Shown here: one piece after another, positions 1 through 10,739 of the stretch | Numbering within the stretch: the stretch's first letter is position 1 | Layout: each line of letters starts with the position of its first letter | Assembly: GCA_029582165.1 (NCBI GenBank) | Contig: CM055888.1 | Span: 30,457,408 to 30,521,407, forward strand | Length of the DNA stretch: 64,000 bases | Reading direction: 5' to 3' | From: Portulaca oleracea | Taxonomy: Eukaryota > Streptophyta > Magnoliopsida > Caryophyllales > Portulacaceae | Made by a program: the position numbers and the translations under genes | The notes under the pieces: model-generated | Seen by the model: only the letters and a program-made list of their open reading frames with translations | Database searches by the model: none | Told to the model about the DNA's origin: nothing

Positions 1-448
1 TAGACATGAATTTAAGTTTCTTATAATTAACATGTCTAAGTCTTGAATTCCATAAAGAAGAATAAGAACCAAGCAAGTAAACGGAAACATCATTCTTATT
101 GCCACTTGTAGCGTTAAGCTTAAACATATCACCACATGCATAGCCTTTGCCTACTAAGACTGCTCCCTTAGAAAAAACATAGTTGTCCCCTTCATACACT
201 TGCTTAAACCCAAACTTACTTAAGAGAAAACCCGAAACAAGATTCTTACATATTTCTGGAACTAAATACACATCGTTTAAAAGCAATGTCTTTCCGGAAG
301 TAAATACAAGTTCAACTTGTCCTATTCCTTCCACCTTAACCGGGGATTTATTGCCCATAAAGAGCTTCCTCCCCTCTTCGGCGGGTTGGATAGTCTTGAA
401 GAGAGAACGTTCCATGCACACATGTCGAGCCGCACCCGAATCAACCCA
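1..448 (-). pseudogene. Ty1/copia pol fragment: protease and start of GAG-pre-integrase region
   Basis: This is the continuation of the gag frame at 449-1336 and runs off the left edge of the window. Directly after an in-frame TGA (449-451) the minus strand reads WVDSGAARHV, the copia aspartic-protease active site (D-S-G-A). Further on it reads NLVSGFLL and, near the edge, LWNSRLRHVN, which matches the GAG-pre-integrase motif usually found just before the integrase zinc finger. I saw no other stop between 448 and 1. The protein would be the 5' part of a copia polyprotein that processes Gag and Pol in the virus-like particle. The TGA makes the polyprotein non-functional unless it is read through; TGG to TGA is the simplest origin, but that is inference. 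Confidence 0.82.
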
Positions 449-1336
449 TCAAATATCGTTACTCGAAACGACATTAATTTGGTCTTTAGTCATGGCTATA
501 AATGGTCCATTGGACTCCTTCTTACCACCATGATTCTTAGTGTTGTTGTTCGAAAGCCTGTGCTTCTTTCTACAAACCGGCCATTCCCTCTTAGGGTGAC
601 CCGGCTTGCCGCATTCCCAATAAACCATTTTTGGTTTCTTATTGCTCTTGCTCTCAAACTTATTCTTGTTCTTTGTTCCTCTTGTGTTTTCTTGAACCAC
701 ATGCACCTTGGAGGGATTCTCCTTGGTAACATCCTGCATTCTCAATTCCTCTTCAATTCGGAGATGGTTAGCCAAACCCTCACGAGATATGGGTTCCTTA
801 GAATGCATTAAGGTTCTCTTAGTTTCTTTCCATGAAGGAGGGTGTTTGCCTATTATTGAAGATACAATATAGGCCTCATCTATGTGGATCTTATGTTGAA
901 CAAAATTGCTTAATATATGTTGAATTTCATGCAATTGGTCAAGAACTTTTCTACCTTCCACCATTTTAAAATTATTAAATTGGCTCACAAGAAAGTTATT
1001 ACTTGTAGAATCCTCCGACATATATTTTGCTTCGAGCATCTCCCAAAGTTCCTTGGCGGACACGACATTTTGATATACGTCGAAGAGAGCATCCGTCATC
1101 CCATTGAGAATATGGCCTACACAAATATAGTTGTCGTTCTCCATCTTGAGCCGACGCCTTGTTTGCTCCGCCGTCTTGTCATCACCCTCCGCCAGAACGT
1201 CTTGGGTGAGCATATACACCACCTTGAGAGTGGCGAGCATGAAGTGCATCTTCTTTTGCCATCTACGGAAATTGATCCCCTCCAACTTATTCAACTTGTG
1301 AAAGTTATTGGTTATGTCTTTCAAGGAGTGAGACAT
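449..1336 (-). pseudogene. Ty1/copia Gag (UBN2-type) with damaged zinc knuckle
   Basis: A 295-residue frame starting MSHSLKDI, with the copia Gag signature LEGINFRRWQKKMHFML near residues 18-34 and the usual helical Gag region after it (LWEMLEAKY, then MVEGRKVLDQLHEI). A basic lysine/asparagine-rich stretch precedes a zinc-knuckle-like segment (WECGKPGHPKREW, about residue 240). In the CX2CX4HX4C pattern the first cysteine is Tyr and the last is Trp, so RNA binding by this knuckle is probably lost. The frame ends at a TGA exactly where protease should begin, and the same frame then continues into pol. Plus-strand frames over this region are shadows. The element is old and degenerate. Gag would form the cytoplasmic particle. 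Confidence 0.85.
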
Positions 1337-1464
1337 AGTGAATAAGTCTTAAGATTGTTGTGGAAAAACAATGAGATGGAATAGAGTAACCACGGAAGAC
1401 GGGGGATCACTTGGGTGGCTAGGAGTCGAGGGCAAGCCCGTCTCCCCTTAAGACTTATTCACTA
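1336..1464 (-). repeat. 18-bp inverted repeat in copia leader, next to the gag start codon
   Basis: The plus strand reads TAGTGAATAAGTCTTAAG at 1336-1353 and its exact reverse complement CTTAAGACTTATTCACTA at 1447-1464. On the minus-strand transcript the two arms would form an 18-bp stem closing a loop of about 93 nt, with the gag ATG at the 3' edge of the stem. Function is not known; a packaging or translation-control structure is a guess. Confidence 0.6.
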
Positions 1465-2007
1465 GACCGTGAAAAGACTCAAGGGTAAAACCTAACTTCT
1501 TGTAAGCAAAGTTACAAGATTTCTCAAAGGACTCAAAGAGTTGCTGCAGTCAACACCTTAAGAATGTGTTGAATGCTCTCTAGAAAGGAAGAAGAAGATG
1601 GATGAGGGTGTGGATGAATGTGGGAATTCATCCACCTTATATAGAGAACCTTTGGAGTCATAAGGAGGTCAAACCTTCCAATTGCATAGGGCATAATCCA
1701 AGTGATATGGTTTGAATGATGTTAATGACTGATTTCTCAGTCAATATCATCCAAAATCATGACCAAATTCATTTCAACATGAGGCATAAATCAAGGGATT
1801 TGAAATTCAATCCCGACTGTGATCAACACGTGTCGTGTTGATCCTGTGCACAATTTTTGTGCTCTCTGGACGCCAACACGGGTCGTGTCATACTTAGCAC
1901 GATCCGTGTTGGGTTCATTTCTCTTATAAGCTTGTTTTCGACCTATTAGGTCGATCATATGCTTATAACTTGTATTTTATGCCTCTTAACTCTTGAAATA
2001 CTCCAAC
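1337..2007 (-). mobile_element. 5' leader and probable 5' LTR of the minus-strand copia element
   Basis: Upstream of the gag ATG on the minus strand. The outer end is read as TGTTGGAGTATTTC starting at 2007, a typical copia LTR start (TGTTGGA). I could not place the inner LTR boundary or a standard tRNA-Met primer site (TGGTATCAGAGC), so leader and LTR are given together. The region contains several perfect or near-perfect inverted repeats, listed separately. The 3' LTR lies outside the window, so target duplication and age cannot be judged. Confidence 0.5.
1821..1953. repeat. Cluster of three hairpins in the copia LTR
   Basis: Three inverted repeats lie close together. GATCAACACG/CGTGTTGATC is perfect, with a 3-nt loop, at 1821-1843. 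The arms around CCAACACGGGTCGTG (1873-1887) and its near-complement (1898-1912) have one mismatch. CGACCTATTAGGTCG at 1939-1953 has 7-bp arms around a single base. The first two share an ACACG..CGTGT core, so they may be related regulatory motifs of the LTR. Confidence 0.55.
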
Positions 2008-2678
2008 AGTTATCAACCACCGTAAGTAAAATAAAGCTTACTCGTACATATGTCAAGTTTTATCTTAACCGTTAACTTTTATATTTAATATAAATTATAA
2101 GAAATATTTTTTAAAATTTAGTTTATTTAAAAAAATTTAAATAATTATTTTTCAAAATATGATTATTTACTAGGCAAAAACTTATAGTTAAGATATCTAA
2201 ATTTTTTTTAAATTTTTAATTAAGGAAATATATTTTATAAGGTTGTACCAAATAAAAACTGAATGGGGAAGATAAAATTTGACACATATATGGATAAATA
2301 TTATTTTTATTGTGATGGTTGTGATGAATGACCACCAAAGGTGAAGCCACCTTGGGATCAAGGGGAGGTCAACTGACCCCCCAGATATTTTGAAAAAAAA
2401 ATAGTTTAAGGTTATTTTGATAGCTAATAATATATATATACCACATTGTGGAAGGAAAAAATGTAAACTGTCAAGTAGCCAGATGTTCTAACTATTGCTT
2501 GAGCGCGTGCCTGTTGGAGCCTTGGAGGTTAGGAGTTTGATTCTTTTTTTAATAATTCAACCTTTTTTTTTCCTACTGTTTAAGCTCGACTCATTAATTC
2601 TCTTGGTCTCCCCACCTCGAGCCACCTTAATTCGCTGGTGTCCCACACCAGTCTCACCGGCCAACCACCACTACCGTC
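2008..2678. other. AT-rich intergenic DNA with a possible DNA-transposon remnant
   Basis: 2008-2330 is AT-rich with nothing recognisable. At 2359-2382 there is a G-run/TCAACTGA/C-run palindrome. At about 2490-2545 is a stretch (GAGCGCGTGCC, then GAGGTTAGGAGTTTGATTC) of a kind often seen in degenerate plant hAT-like or zinc-finger transposon pieces. No terminal repeats could be set, so this is only a suggestion. Confidence 0.25.
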
Positions 2679-3118
2679 TGTTAGGATCGAAGAGTACTCA
2701 AGCAAACCACAAACAATAGGAAATAATAGCGGAAAAGAAATAAGAAATTTGACACCAGGATTTTAACGTGGAAAAAACCCAAAGTGGAAAAAAAACCACG
2801 GAATCGATGCACTAGTAATATGAGGATTACAATACAAGGTTGTGTTTCTCTCTGTCTCACTTGATCCATCAATGGATCCACTCTAGGAATACTGGCATAC
2901 ATAATAGGGAGAACCTAAACCCCTATATATATACTAGGAGTACAAGGAATAACCTAGGTTACAATATGGCAGTAACCAAAAGATGGAAATCTCCAACAAA
3001 AGGAAACAACCGCGAATTAGGAAACAACTGTAGAAAAGGAAACAAAAAAGATCTCAGAAATATTCCCCGAATATTTCCAAATCTTCTCCTTCTTCTATTT
3101 TGGTCTCCACACCCAACA
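2679..3118 (-). mobile_element. Solo copia LTR, 440 bp
   Basis: The segment starts TGTTAGGATCG and ends CCACACCCAACA, so it has TGTT...AACA termini. It is flanked by CCGTC (2674-2678) and CAGTC (3119-3123), a 5-bp target duplication with one mismatch. On the minus strand a TATA-like run (around 2920-2932) is followed by a leader, consistent with an LTR promoter. No internal coding region is attached on either side, so it is best read as a solo LTR left by LTR-LTR recombination. The orientation is inferred from the TATA position. Confidence 0.65.
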
Positions 3119-4160
3119 CAGTCACCCACCATCTCCATATTATTAGTCTACGATACAATTTACAAAATTTTCTAAATCAAAGTAATGGATGAATTGAGGT
3201 ATATTATTTTGTAAATTTTATGATTAATGTATTAATTTTGGTTAAATTTATATTGAATTATTAGTAACTTTGCTAATTTGCTGATAAAATTATAATTTAT
3301 GAATAAAATGATTAGATTTCTTGGTTTTATTTTGTTTAGGAATTCACAATTCAATTTATTTGGATTATATGTTTGATTGATTGATTACAAATGAAAAAAT
3401 TGTTGCTAATAAAAATTAAATTATTTTTTGGAGAATTTGAGCAATTATGAAGGTTTTTTAAAGGAACAAAAGGGGAAAAATCATAAAAAAAAATTTAAAA
3501 AATCGAAAAAATGGGAAAAATGTTGTAAATTCACTAAAATGGTGGGGAAGTATAGTGTTAAATTTTGGAGCAAAAGCAATTCAAAATCTACGATATTTAG
3601 GGTATATACTCGCTGGTGATCCCAAAAAAATACAATATTATTTTTTGGACCACTTACGTATAAAAATAGTAGAGATTATTATCATCCAATTGTTCAAAAG
3701 TAAAAGTTATTTGAATCTAATTTTTTAATTTTATGTTGAAACCCCTGACCGTGAATCTTGACTTGGCCATTAAATTGACATCCACTGTAAATTTTTTCTT
3801 ACAAATAAATATTCTTGAAAAATAAGCATCACTTTTTAAAACTAGCATTGAAAAAAAATGCAGGGAAACCATTCAAACAATTAAATCAACAAGCAACACA
3901 GAAGAAGGAATAATTCATGCTTCCTACGGACCAAAGACTAAAAGTATATTTATGAATGATCTTTGTTTAAGTAACCCAAGGCAATTAGGGAGATTTAATT
4001 GGAAACTATAATTTGTTGGTTAGCCATTTAACGTGAATGTAATTAAAAAGATATTCTGAGGGAATAAAATAGGGGATTCCGTTACCATACTGAAAACTTT
4101 AAAATTTTGGTGGCATCAAACATAGGCTAAATTGATTTGCTAAAAGATAGTTAGGTTTGG
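3119..4160. other. AT-rich intergenic DNA, nothing recognised
   Basis: The segment is strongly AT-rich with homopolymer runs. The short lysine-rich open frame at 3428-3619 is low complexity and has no support as a gene. The last few hundred bases are likely promoter-proximal sequence of the MIR172 locus. Confidence 0.5.
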
Positions 4161-4173
4161 GATGGATTGGGAG

Positions 4174-4181
4174 TATAAATA
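4174..4181 (+). promoter_or_regulatory. TATA box of the putative MIR172 transcription unit
   Basis: TATAAATA lies about 25-30 bp upstream of a pyrimidine-rich stretch (4230-4320) that looks like a plant 5' leader. AGGGTTT, a telo-box-like motif, occurs at about 4203. The transcription start would fall near 4205. This is inferred from position and composition only. Confidence 0.55.
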
Positions 4182-4204
4182 CCACATTTTCCATGTTACT
4201 TTAG

Positions 4205-5200
4205 GGTTTGAATACCTAACTAATCCTCGTCTCCTTTATTTTCACCACCATCATCTCTTCTCTCTCTTCCTCACTCTCCCTTTCCTTTGTTGCTTCTGCA
4301 TCTCTACTTTGGTTTATCAAGGAAGGTTAGCTACTTGATTCTCTCCCCTCATCCTTCTCAGCTTGATCTATCTAAGCTAGGATTCCCTCTCCTTGTTTTC
4401 ATAATGAAATTGTTCTGGTTTTCTAGAGCTCCTATAAGATAAATGACAAACCACAAGTGGCTGTTAATTAGGGAAAAATTTATATTGGGGTTTTCATGTT
4501 TCAGATTTCATTCTGTCTAGTTTTCCAACATATATTTGATCTGACAAATATTGTAACAACAGTCAACAATCAATCTAGAAGAATACATTGTGATGTTAGT
4601 AGCGTGTTTAGTTTATTAACAATTGGTATATACCGTTGCCCTTGGTTCCATCTTAATTTGTCCATTTATCGTTGTAATAATCAGATAATTAACCTTTTTG
4701 ATTTTATTGTATTTTATCCTTTCAACATATAAATATTCCCATTTAGTTCATTGGACCATTGTAGAGTGGAGGAATAGCTAGAGATCGAGGGAATACAATT
4801 GTTGTTTGCTGATGCAGCATTAGCAAGATTCACAATTAATCCAAGTCATGTATGAGTGTGTGCGTTTTGGATATGCGAATCTTGATGATGCTGCATTGGC
4901 ACTCGACGATTACTCTTACTAATAATCAAGATCTTGGTCCGTACGTAGCCAATGAGGAAATGCTCAATTATACTGCAGGCAAGTCCTTACATATACTCAA
5001 GTTTTAATTTATTGTAATTTCTGTAACTTTTGTAAGCGTCTTTACTTTCAAGGGTAATTTATTTGACTTGAGTTATTTTCAAGAGCAACTTTAGGGTTCA
5101 AAGTAACTGCACTGGATGAGATTATTGAAGCATCTTCAAGGGACCGTGTATAATTCATTTTGCAATCTAATCAGCACTTTCTCCGCTCCTTCTATTCTGC
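4205..5200 (+). ncRNA. MIR172: Putative MIR172 primary transcript
   Basis: This is the region between the TATA box at 4174 and the AT-rich DNA beyond the miR172 hairpin. The CT-rich leader is followed by a possible splice donor (AAG/GTTAGC at about 4325), and a possible acceptor (TTGTAG) lies near 4763, just before the hairpin. That would place the hairpin in a downstream exon. Spliced Pol II primary transcripts are normal for plant MIR172 genes. The 3' end at 5200 is arbitrary, since no clear poly(A) signal was chosen. No protein frame of note is present, which fits a non-coding transcript. Confidence 0.5.
4807..4901 (+). ncRNA. MIR172: miR172 precursor hairpin
   Basis: The 3' arm at 4877-4896 reads GAATCTTGATGATGCTGCAT, the conserved miR172 core. 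The 5' arm at 4814-4833 reads GCAGCATTAGCAAGATTCAC, a miR172-star-like sequence. Pairing 4814-4834 with 4874-4894 gives a nearly continuous duplex with one G-U pair and two mismatches (G4823/A4885 and A4832/C4876). The stem continues below through 4807-4813/4895-4901, and above the duplex ATCCAA (4839-4844) pairs with TTGGAT (4867-4872). miR172 represses AP2/TOE-class transcription factor mRNAs and so controls phase change, flowering time and floral organ identity. The first base of the 21-mer is C4876, unlike the A, G or U I would expect, and it faces A4832 in the star strand. Confidence 0.9.
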
Positions 5201-5830
5201 ATTGATTTTTCATTGATCACTTGCATCATACATTCATATATATTAGATTTGCTTACCATAAAGGTGGTAGGCAAGTCAACAATTATATGCATCTTTCATG
5301 GCATGCTCTCCACCAAGGTTTCTTTTTTTTTTTTTCCTTCTGTGGAAGTAAAATGTTTCTTATTGGTGGAATTGAAATTGTGGGTTTGATGAGTCATGTT
5401 TGTCAGAGCAAATTTATCCTGTTTACAAAAATAGCTAGATTTGCTCTTGTCCTTTGATTTCAAGTCTTATTTGTATGAAATATTTGTAAATATAGTCTGG
5501 GGAGACAGAATCAGAGCTGCCTCGATCTTCCTCCATTATATTTTCTACATTTTCCATCTAAATCAGTGGTTTGCACATCAGTGTGTTTGAATTCAGTAAA
5601 GAGGGGGAGGGAAGGGAAAGAGAGGGTAAGGTAACAGAGGGGAGGGAAACGAAAGAGAGAGAATCATAGATAATCTTGTTTGATGCATTAACGTGGGGAA
5701 TGAGGGAAAGGGAGAAGAAGAGGGAGGGCAAGTATTAAAATTGGGTTAACAAAAAGGATGCAAATGGTGGAGAATGAAAGTGAAGTGTTTCCCAAAAAAT
5801 TATAAGTTAATAGTTTATATGGTGTGAATG
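5201..5830. other. Intergenic DNA with a purine-rich tract
   Basis: There is no supported gene. A G/A-rich stretch (about 5597-5735, many GGGAGGG-like runs) stands out from AT-rich surroundings. The small open frame at 5221-5457 shows no domain. Confidence 0.4.
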
Positions 5831-5834
5831 GTGA

Positions 5835-6240
5835 AAGATACATTAAATAATGAAAAAGATACATTTTGAAATGAAACATTGTAATGAAGAAGTAATACAT
5901 TACATAAAAGCTACTTCAGAAAATAAAAATAATACATTATACAACATAAAGATAAAAAATACATTACATCATGGAAAAATATAACACTTATGATGAAAAA
6001 AAAACAATGTAATGTATATATGATATATTATGTATAGATACATGGGAATACTAAAATGATACACTACGTATGTAAGAAAGATATATTATATCATGGAAAA
6101 AATATCACTTATAAAGTTGTAACATAGATACAATACATGACATAAAAGATACATGGGACAAAAAATGATACATTATATCTGCATGAAGGATACATTACAT
6201 CATGTAAGAAAAATATATCACTCATAAAGTAAAATATTCA
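5835..6240. repeat. Degenerate tandem repeat built on GATACATTA...CATG
   Basis: Words such as GATACATTAYATCATG, followed by AAAAATAT and CACTTAT, recur at about 5957, 6076 and 6187, giving an irregular period of about 110-120 bp with many internal shorter echoes. The copies are strongly diverged, so this is an old AT-rich minisatellite-like array. Confidence 0.5.
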
Positions 6241-6741
6241 TAATATGATTTGAACGGTAGACTTATAGGTTGCTAAATATTCTTACAAGTGGACCACTAC
6301 ATTGTTGTAGATAAAAAAAACAAAATTCATTTTGTTTTGTATTATTATTGATGAGAAAAGATACAGTACAAATTGAACAAAGATACACTATAAATTACAA
6401 AAAATGCACCTAAAAATTAAATCAAAATAAAACTTAGTCATGTGGTTTCAGTCAAAGTATGTGTACATTGCCATTTATGAACGTATGTTCCCCTCCCTTC
6501 ACTCTCTATTTATTTTCTCAAACAAAAGAAACAATATAAATTGCATGCACTTGGAGTTCGTGCTCCAAGATATTGTCGTGAACAATCATAATATTTGGAA
6601 CACTTGCTCTGAATGCACGTAATAAATTGGACAAAAGAAATATGGTATTCCCCTTCCCATCCTGTACAGGCATATTCTTCTTGAACTATAATATTTCCAA
6701 ACATTATTTATGGTTTATAGTACTCAAAAATTTATTACAAC

Positions 6742-6743
<2 letters not shown>

Positions 6744-6790
<47 letters not shown>

Positions 6791-6810
6791 GTTATTGTTA
6801 TTGTTATTAT
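6744..6810. repeat. (ATT)n microsatellite
   Basis: About 16 perfect ATT units are followed by interrupted GTTATT units. The leucine-run open frame over it is an artefact of the repeat. Confidence 0.95.
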
Positions 6811-6879
6811 AGCACCTTAATTTGGTAATGTGTTCCAATCTTATTTTGACTTTAATTTCTTCAATTATAATTTTACCTT

Positions 6880-7270
6880 AGTTGAAAATTTTCAAATATG
6901 ATAGTTGAAAGTTCCTTATCTTAATTTAGCTGAGATAAATCATATCCATTAAAAGATTTATATGTTAATAGATACGACTAACTATTACAACAACTTATTT
7001 TGACCAAAATTTATTAATTTTAATCATTTAGGGTAGAATCAACGATTGTTACACATTTTAACTATGATAGTTGGAAAAGTTCCAATTATGATAAAATATC
7101 CTTAAAAATATTAAATTTTGTAAAAAATTGTGTCTAAATGAATATTATTACTTGTAACAACAAGTTACTTTGATCAATTTATACTAATTTTGACATTTTA
7201 AAGGTAAAATATATTTTTCAACTATCATAGTTTAAAAAAATTTCAATTATGGTAGAATCTCCCTTAATTT
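6880..7270. repeat. Diverged tandem repeat of about 160 bp
   Basis: A core resembling AACTATGATAGTTG..AAGTTCCAATTATG recurs near 6888, 7056 and 7213, with related sequence (CAACTTATTTTGACCAAAATT and similar) between the copies. The copies are old and AT-rich. Confidence 0.4.
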
Positions 7271-7403
7271 GAAATAAATTCACTAATCCTTGGGTTCTTT
7301 TGTTAAATTAGGTTTTTATACAGCAATTTGATAAGAGTATAATAAATTAAGGTAAGTTATCGGGGGAATCAAGAACATGAAGACTATTTTCTTTGTTTAT
7401 GTT

Positions 7404-7591
7404 TATTCGTCCATTGGACAAATTTTTTTTTTGTCTTTAATTATTTCTTATGTTACTTTTTCAATATAATTTTTATCAATATTATATTTATCTTTTATAT
7501 CTCTCATAATTAATGTTTAACAATTTGAATAATTTTACAAAATTTTTAAGTTAATCTGCCGAAATTACAAACAAAAGGACGGAGGGAGTAG
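7404..7591. mobile_element. Possible Stowaway-like MITE
   Basis: The right end, GGACGGAGGGAGTA at about 7578-7591, is the inverted form of the CTCCCTCCGT terminus of Stowaway elements and is followed by TA. The left end is only a weak match (TCGTCCATTGGAC near 7410). The length of about 190 bp fits a MITE. The left boundary is uncertain. Confidence 0.4.
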
Positions 7592-9820
7592 TTATGATTA
7601 AAGATGGGGTTGTACGATTGTTTCATGTATGTTGTCTTTTGTCAAGTGGGGAACGTGACTTTATTGATCCTCTCCAACACTAAAAATCCTTGGAAGATTT
7701 CATGGATCATGACACTTCTACTTCTTCAACACAAATGGACCTTTTTAGTTTTTATTCAATCAGTGCTCCCATTATATGTAATTGTTTTTAGTAAATTTAA
7801 ATATTTTTTTTCATAAATTTGATATAAATTTTAGGATTAGATCATCTTACCATATGTCGGAGTAATAAGACATTCTTACACAAATTTATAGGAATTTAAA
7901 ATCCAATATTCCATTTCAAAGCTACTTTTCCAATTACTCCTACAAACCGTTTAAAAATGTGTTTATAGGTTTTATAGACTGTGTGTTAAATATAACAATA
8001 ACAATAAATCTCAGTATATTCCGTTAACATGAGGTCCGTCATTCTTTCCTCCATACATATGAGTGTATGAAGATGTTGATTACAATGGACCCAAGAGACA
8101 AAATCATTTTGAAAAATGAAAAAAAAAAATTCAGTTCAAAAAACCAATTGAAAAATTCCTTTCGAAATCAAAAGAACAAGGAAAACAAAGAGAGCAAAAC
8201 TTTATACCTATATATTACAAGCAATGCATAGTTAGTCAAGTGAACTAGAGGCACCTAAAAGACATAAACACAAGGATAACACAAGAAACATATAAAGAAA
8301 GCACTAACGACAATCTCTCACACCTCCCACCTGACCCTAAAAATGCCCCCATCGAGTGTCTTATCCTCCCCTAAATTTACATGCTTCAAATCTCCTCTAT
8401 AAACTTTCTAAGCATCCCACATCCACGGTCAAATGACAATTCAAAAGCAGACTGTTTTCATATCTCAAATCATACTCCAAATATATCCATAAAATATTGT
8501 ATGAATAATATTAACTTTTAGTTATTAGACCAAAGACGTTGGATTTCAGTAAGTTAGTATGGAATTTCGATCAGTTTAGCTGTAAGGAATGACAAAATTG
8601 TCGTACGTGTACAAATAATATCTAACAAACTTCACCGAATCATAGTGGTCGAAAGTCATTGACAGGGTATGGGAATTGAATTCCCCAAAATATGTTAATA
8701 AAAGTTTAAATTTATTAGCTGATATGCAATGGTCAGATTATTTAAATGCAAGAGCACTAATTAAGGAAGAAAAATCGTATAATGGATAGACGATGAGAGG
8801 AGACTGTGTAGTGGAGTTTGCAGCAGGTATATTTTCTAACCTAGGACATTTGCCCTATATGGTTAAACTAGAGATATCCGAATCCCTCTATTAATATATC
8901 TTCTTTCATTTATTTATTCTTTTGATGCTCTAATATATTCTTAACGATATTATTTATTTTGTTACAGTTAGTACAGTTTTGTGGGGATTCTTTATAATTT
9001 TGATCCAGCACTAGCAAGTATGTGGTCGACCATAAGATGAGATAGAATTTACCGTACAAAAGACTCTAATTATTATACCCTTCCTATAGTACTATTTTGC
9101 TTTGTTTCATGTGATGCATCAGTGCATCACTATCAAAGATTTATTTACAATCAATCATATTTCTTTTTAATTTACCAAAGCTCCACTATGAATTTTTTAA
9201 ATAATCTCCTTCACTTTTACCGATTTTTTAAGTTTATCTTATTGTCAGACAGACTTTTTAAAAGATAACGTAAATATATCTTAAATACAACTTTGTCGGT
9301 TTGAATATGATATTAAAAGTAAGTTAGCTGTATAAAAGGATTAAATATGAACGATACTTTCGTATGAAGATTCAAATGTTTTATAGTCTTTTATAAATGT
9401 TAAAATGATGACTTTTCTCTATTTTATTTGATATATGTGCTTAAATACAATAGATATATCTGATCGGTTGTTCATAGACTGTGTAGAACTTGACTTAATC
9501 CCAAAATTAACTCAAACCTGTCATAAAATAAAAGTTTTGTTCAAATGATTATGAGCTAGTCATGTAAGAACAACGCTATAGGCCCACTCACATAAATTAA
9601 GGTTGCAAGATTTTCATGGCATCGGCTAATTGAAATAATACTATCTCTTGATATTAGTTGCATAATCAATTAATCATAGGTTAATGTATATCGACTTCTG
9701 CTTATGTTGTACCCAATTAAAAAATAAAGTAAAACTAAATTTCAGATTGTTTTTTATTGAATTATTGTTCTCATCATAGTAATTCAAACAAAAACTTCTT
9801 TCTTTTTTTTCTTTTTTTTT
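7592..9820. other. AT-rich intergenic DNA, no gene recognised
   Basis: Open frames here are short and without motifs. 8200-8440 is less AT-rich and may be a decayed transposon, but nothing specific could be named. A small perfect hairpin (TGATGCA/TGCATCA) sits near 9112-9129. Confidence 0.4.
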
Positions 9821-10212
9821 TTGAGAATCACAAAAACTTCTCTTATAACTCAAGCTGCATTGTATTTTAAACATTAATAGTGCTTATCAATATATAACAG
9901 TGACAATAATAAAACAAAAACAAGAAGAGCTATCCCAACACATAACAATATTGGGGAATATGTTCATATTGTTCAGAAAGCCTTTAGAACATTTATAATT
10001 TAGGAAATGATTTTTTTTGAGAATCACAAAAACTTCTCTTATAACTCAAGTTGCATTGTATTTTAAACATTAATAGTTCTTATCAATATATAACAGTGAC
10101 AATAATAAAACAAAAACAAGAAGAACTATTCCATCACATAACAATATTGGGGAATATGTTCATATTGTTCAGAAAGCCTTTAAAACATTGATAATTTAGG
10201 AAATGATTTTTT
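9821..10212. repeat. 196-bp tandem duplication
   Basis: Two copies lie head to tail, 9821-10016 and 10017-10212, each starting TTGAGAATCACAAAAACTTC. By eye about seven bases differ (roughly 96% identity). No coding content was seen. Confidence 0.85.
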
Positions 10213-10739
10213 TTTCTTAAAAAAAAGGGAGGAAATAAAAAATAAAAAATAAAAAATAACAACTAAGTGGAGCTACACTTACAAATTACGTTTAGGGCAC
10301 ACTTTAAGGCAATACGTATAATGAAAATGAAGAAATTCTTTATAAAGCACTAAACTTACACCAAAAGTATCCCCACCCCAATTTATTTATCACAGTATTC
10401 AATTTTTCTTTCCCTTTTTATTTATCACTTTTATAATTTAAATAGTTGTCACTCCCATTTAAATCATAATTATAAAAAATAAAATTTTCACTTTTATAAT
10501 TTTAACAGTTGTCATTTTTATTTTAATCTTAATAAATAAACTTTTTTTTTGAATTCTAACATTTCATATTTTTTTCTGTACAAAGGATTTAAAGGGACAA
10601 TTTGAAAAATTTGCAAACTTTTCACCCAATTATCATATGCATTGGTCTCATGAAAGTTACATATTGGCAGCACAAAAATTTGAAATGGAGATAGTACTAT
10701 GTAATCACAAAATTTCAAAATTGATGACCCAAGCAGCTA
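10213..10739. other. AT-rich intergenic DNA, nothing recognised
   Basis: Low-complexity AT-rich DNA with runs of A and T. No gene or repeat could be supported. Confidence 0.4.

Noticed and set aside
183..811. Plus-strand frames over the copia gag-pol region
   Set aside because: Shadows of the minus-strand Gag and protease frames, which carry recognisable motifs.
3428..3619. Lysine-rich 63-codon frame
   Set aside because: Low-complexity A-rich DNA with no homologous motif.
4496..4732. 78-codon frame within the MIR172 locus
   Set aside because: AT-rich, no motif, and located in the stretch that looks like an intron of the primary transcript.
6627..6812. Frame ending in a leucine run
   Set aside because: Direct translation of the ATT microsatellite.
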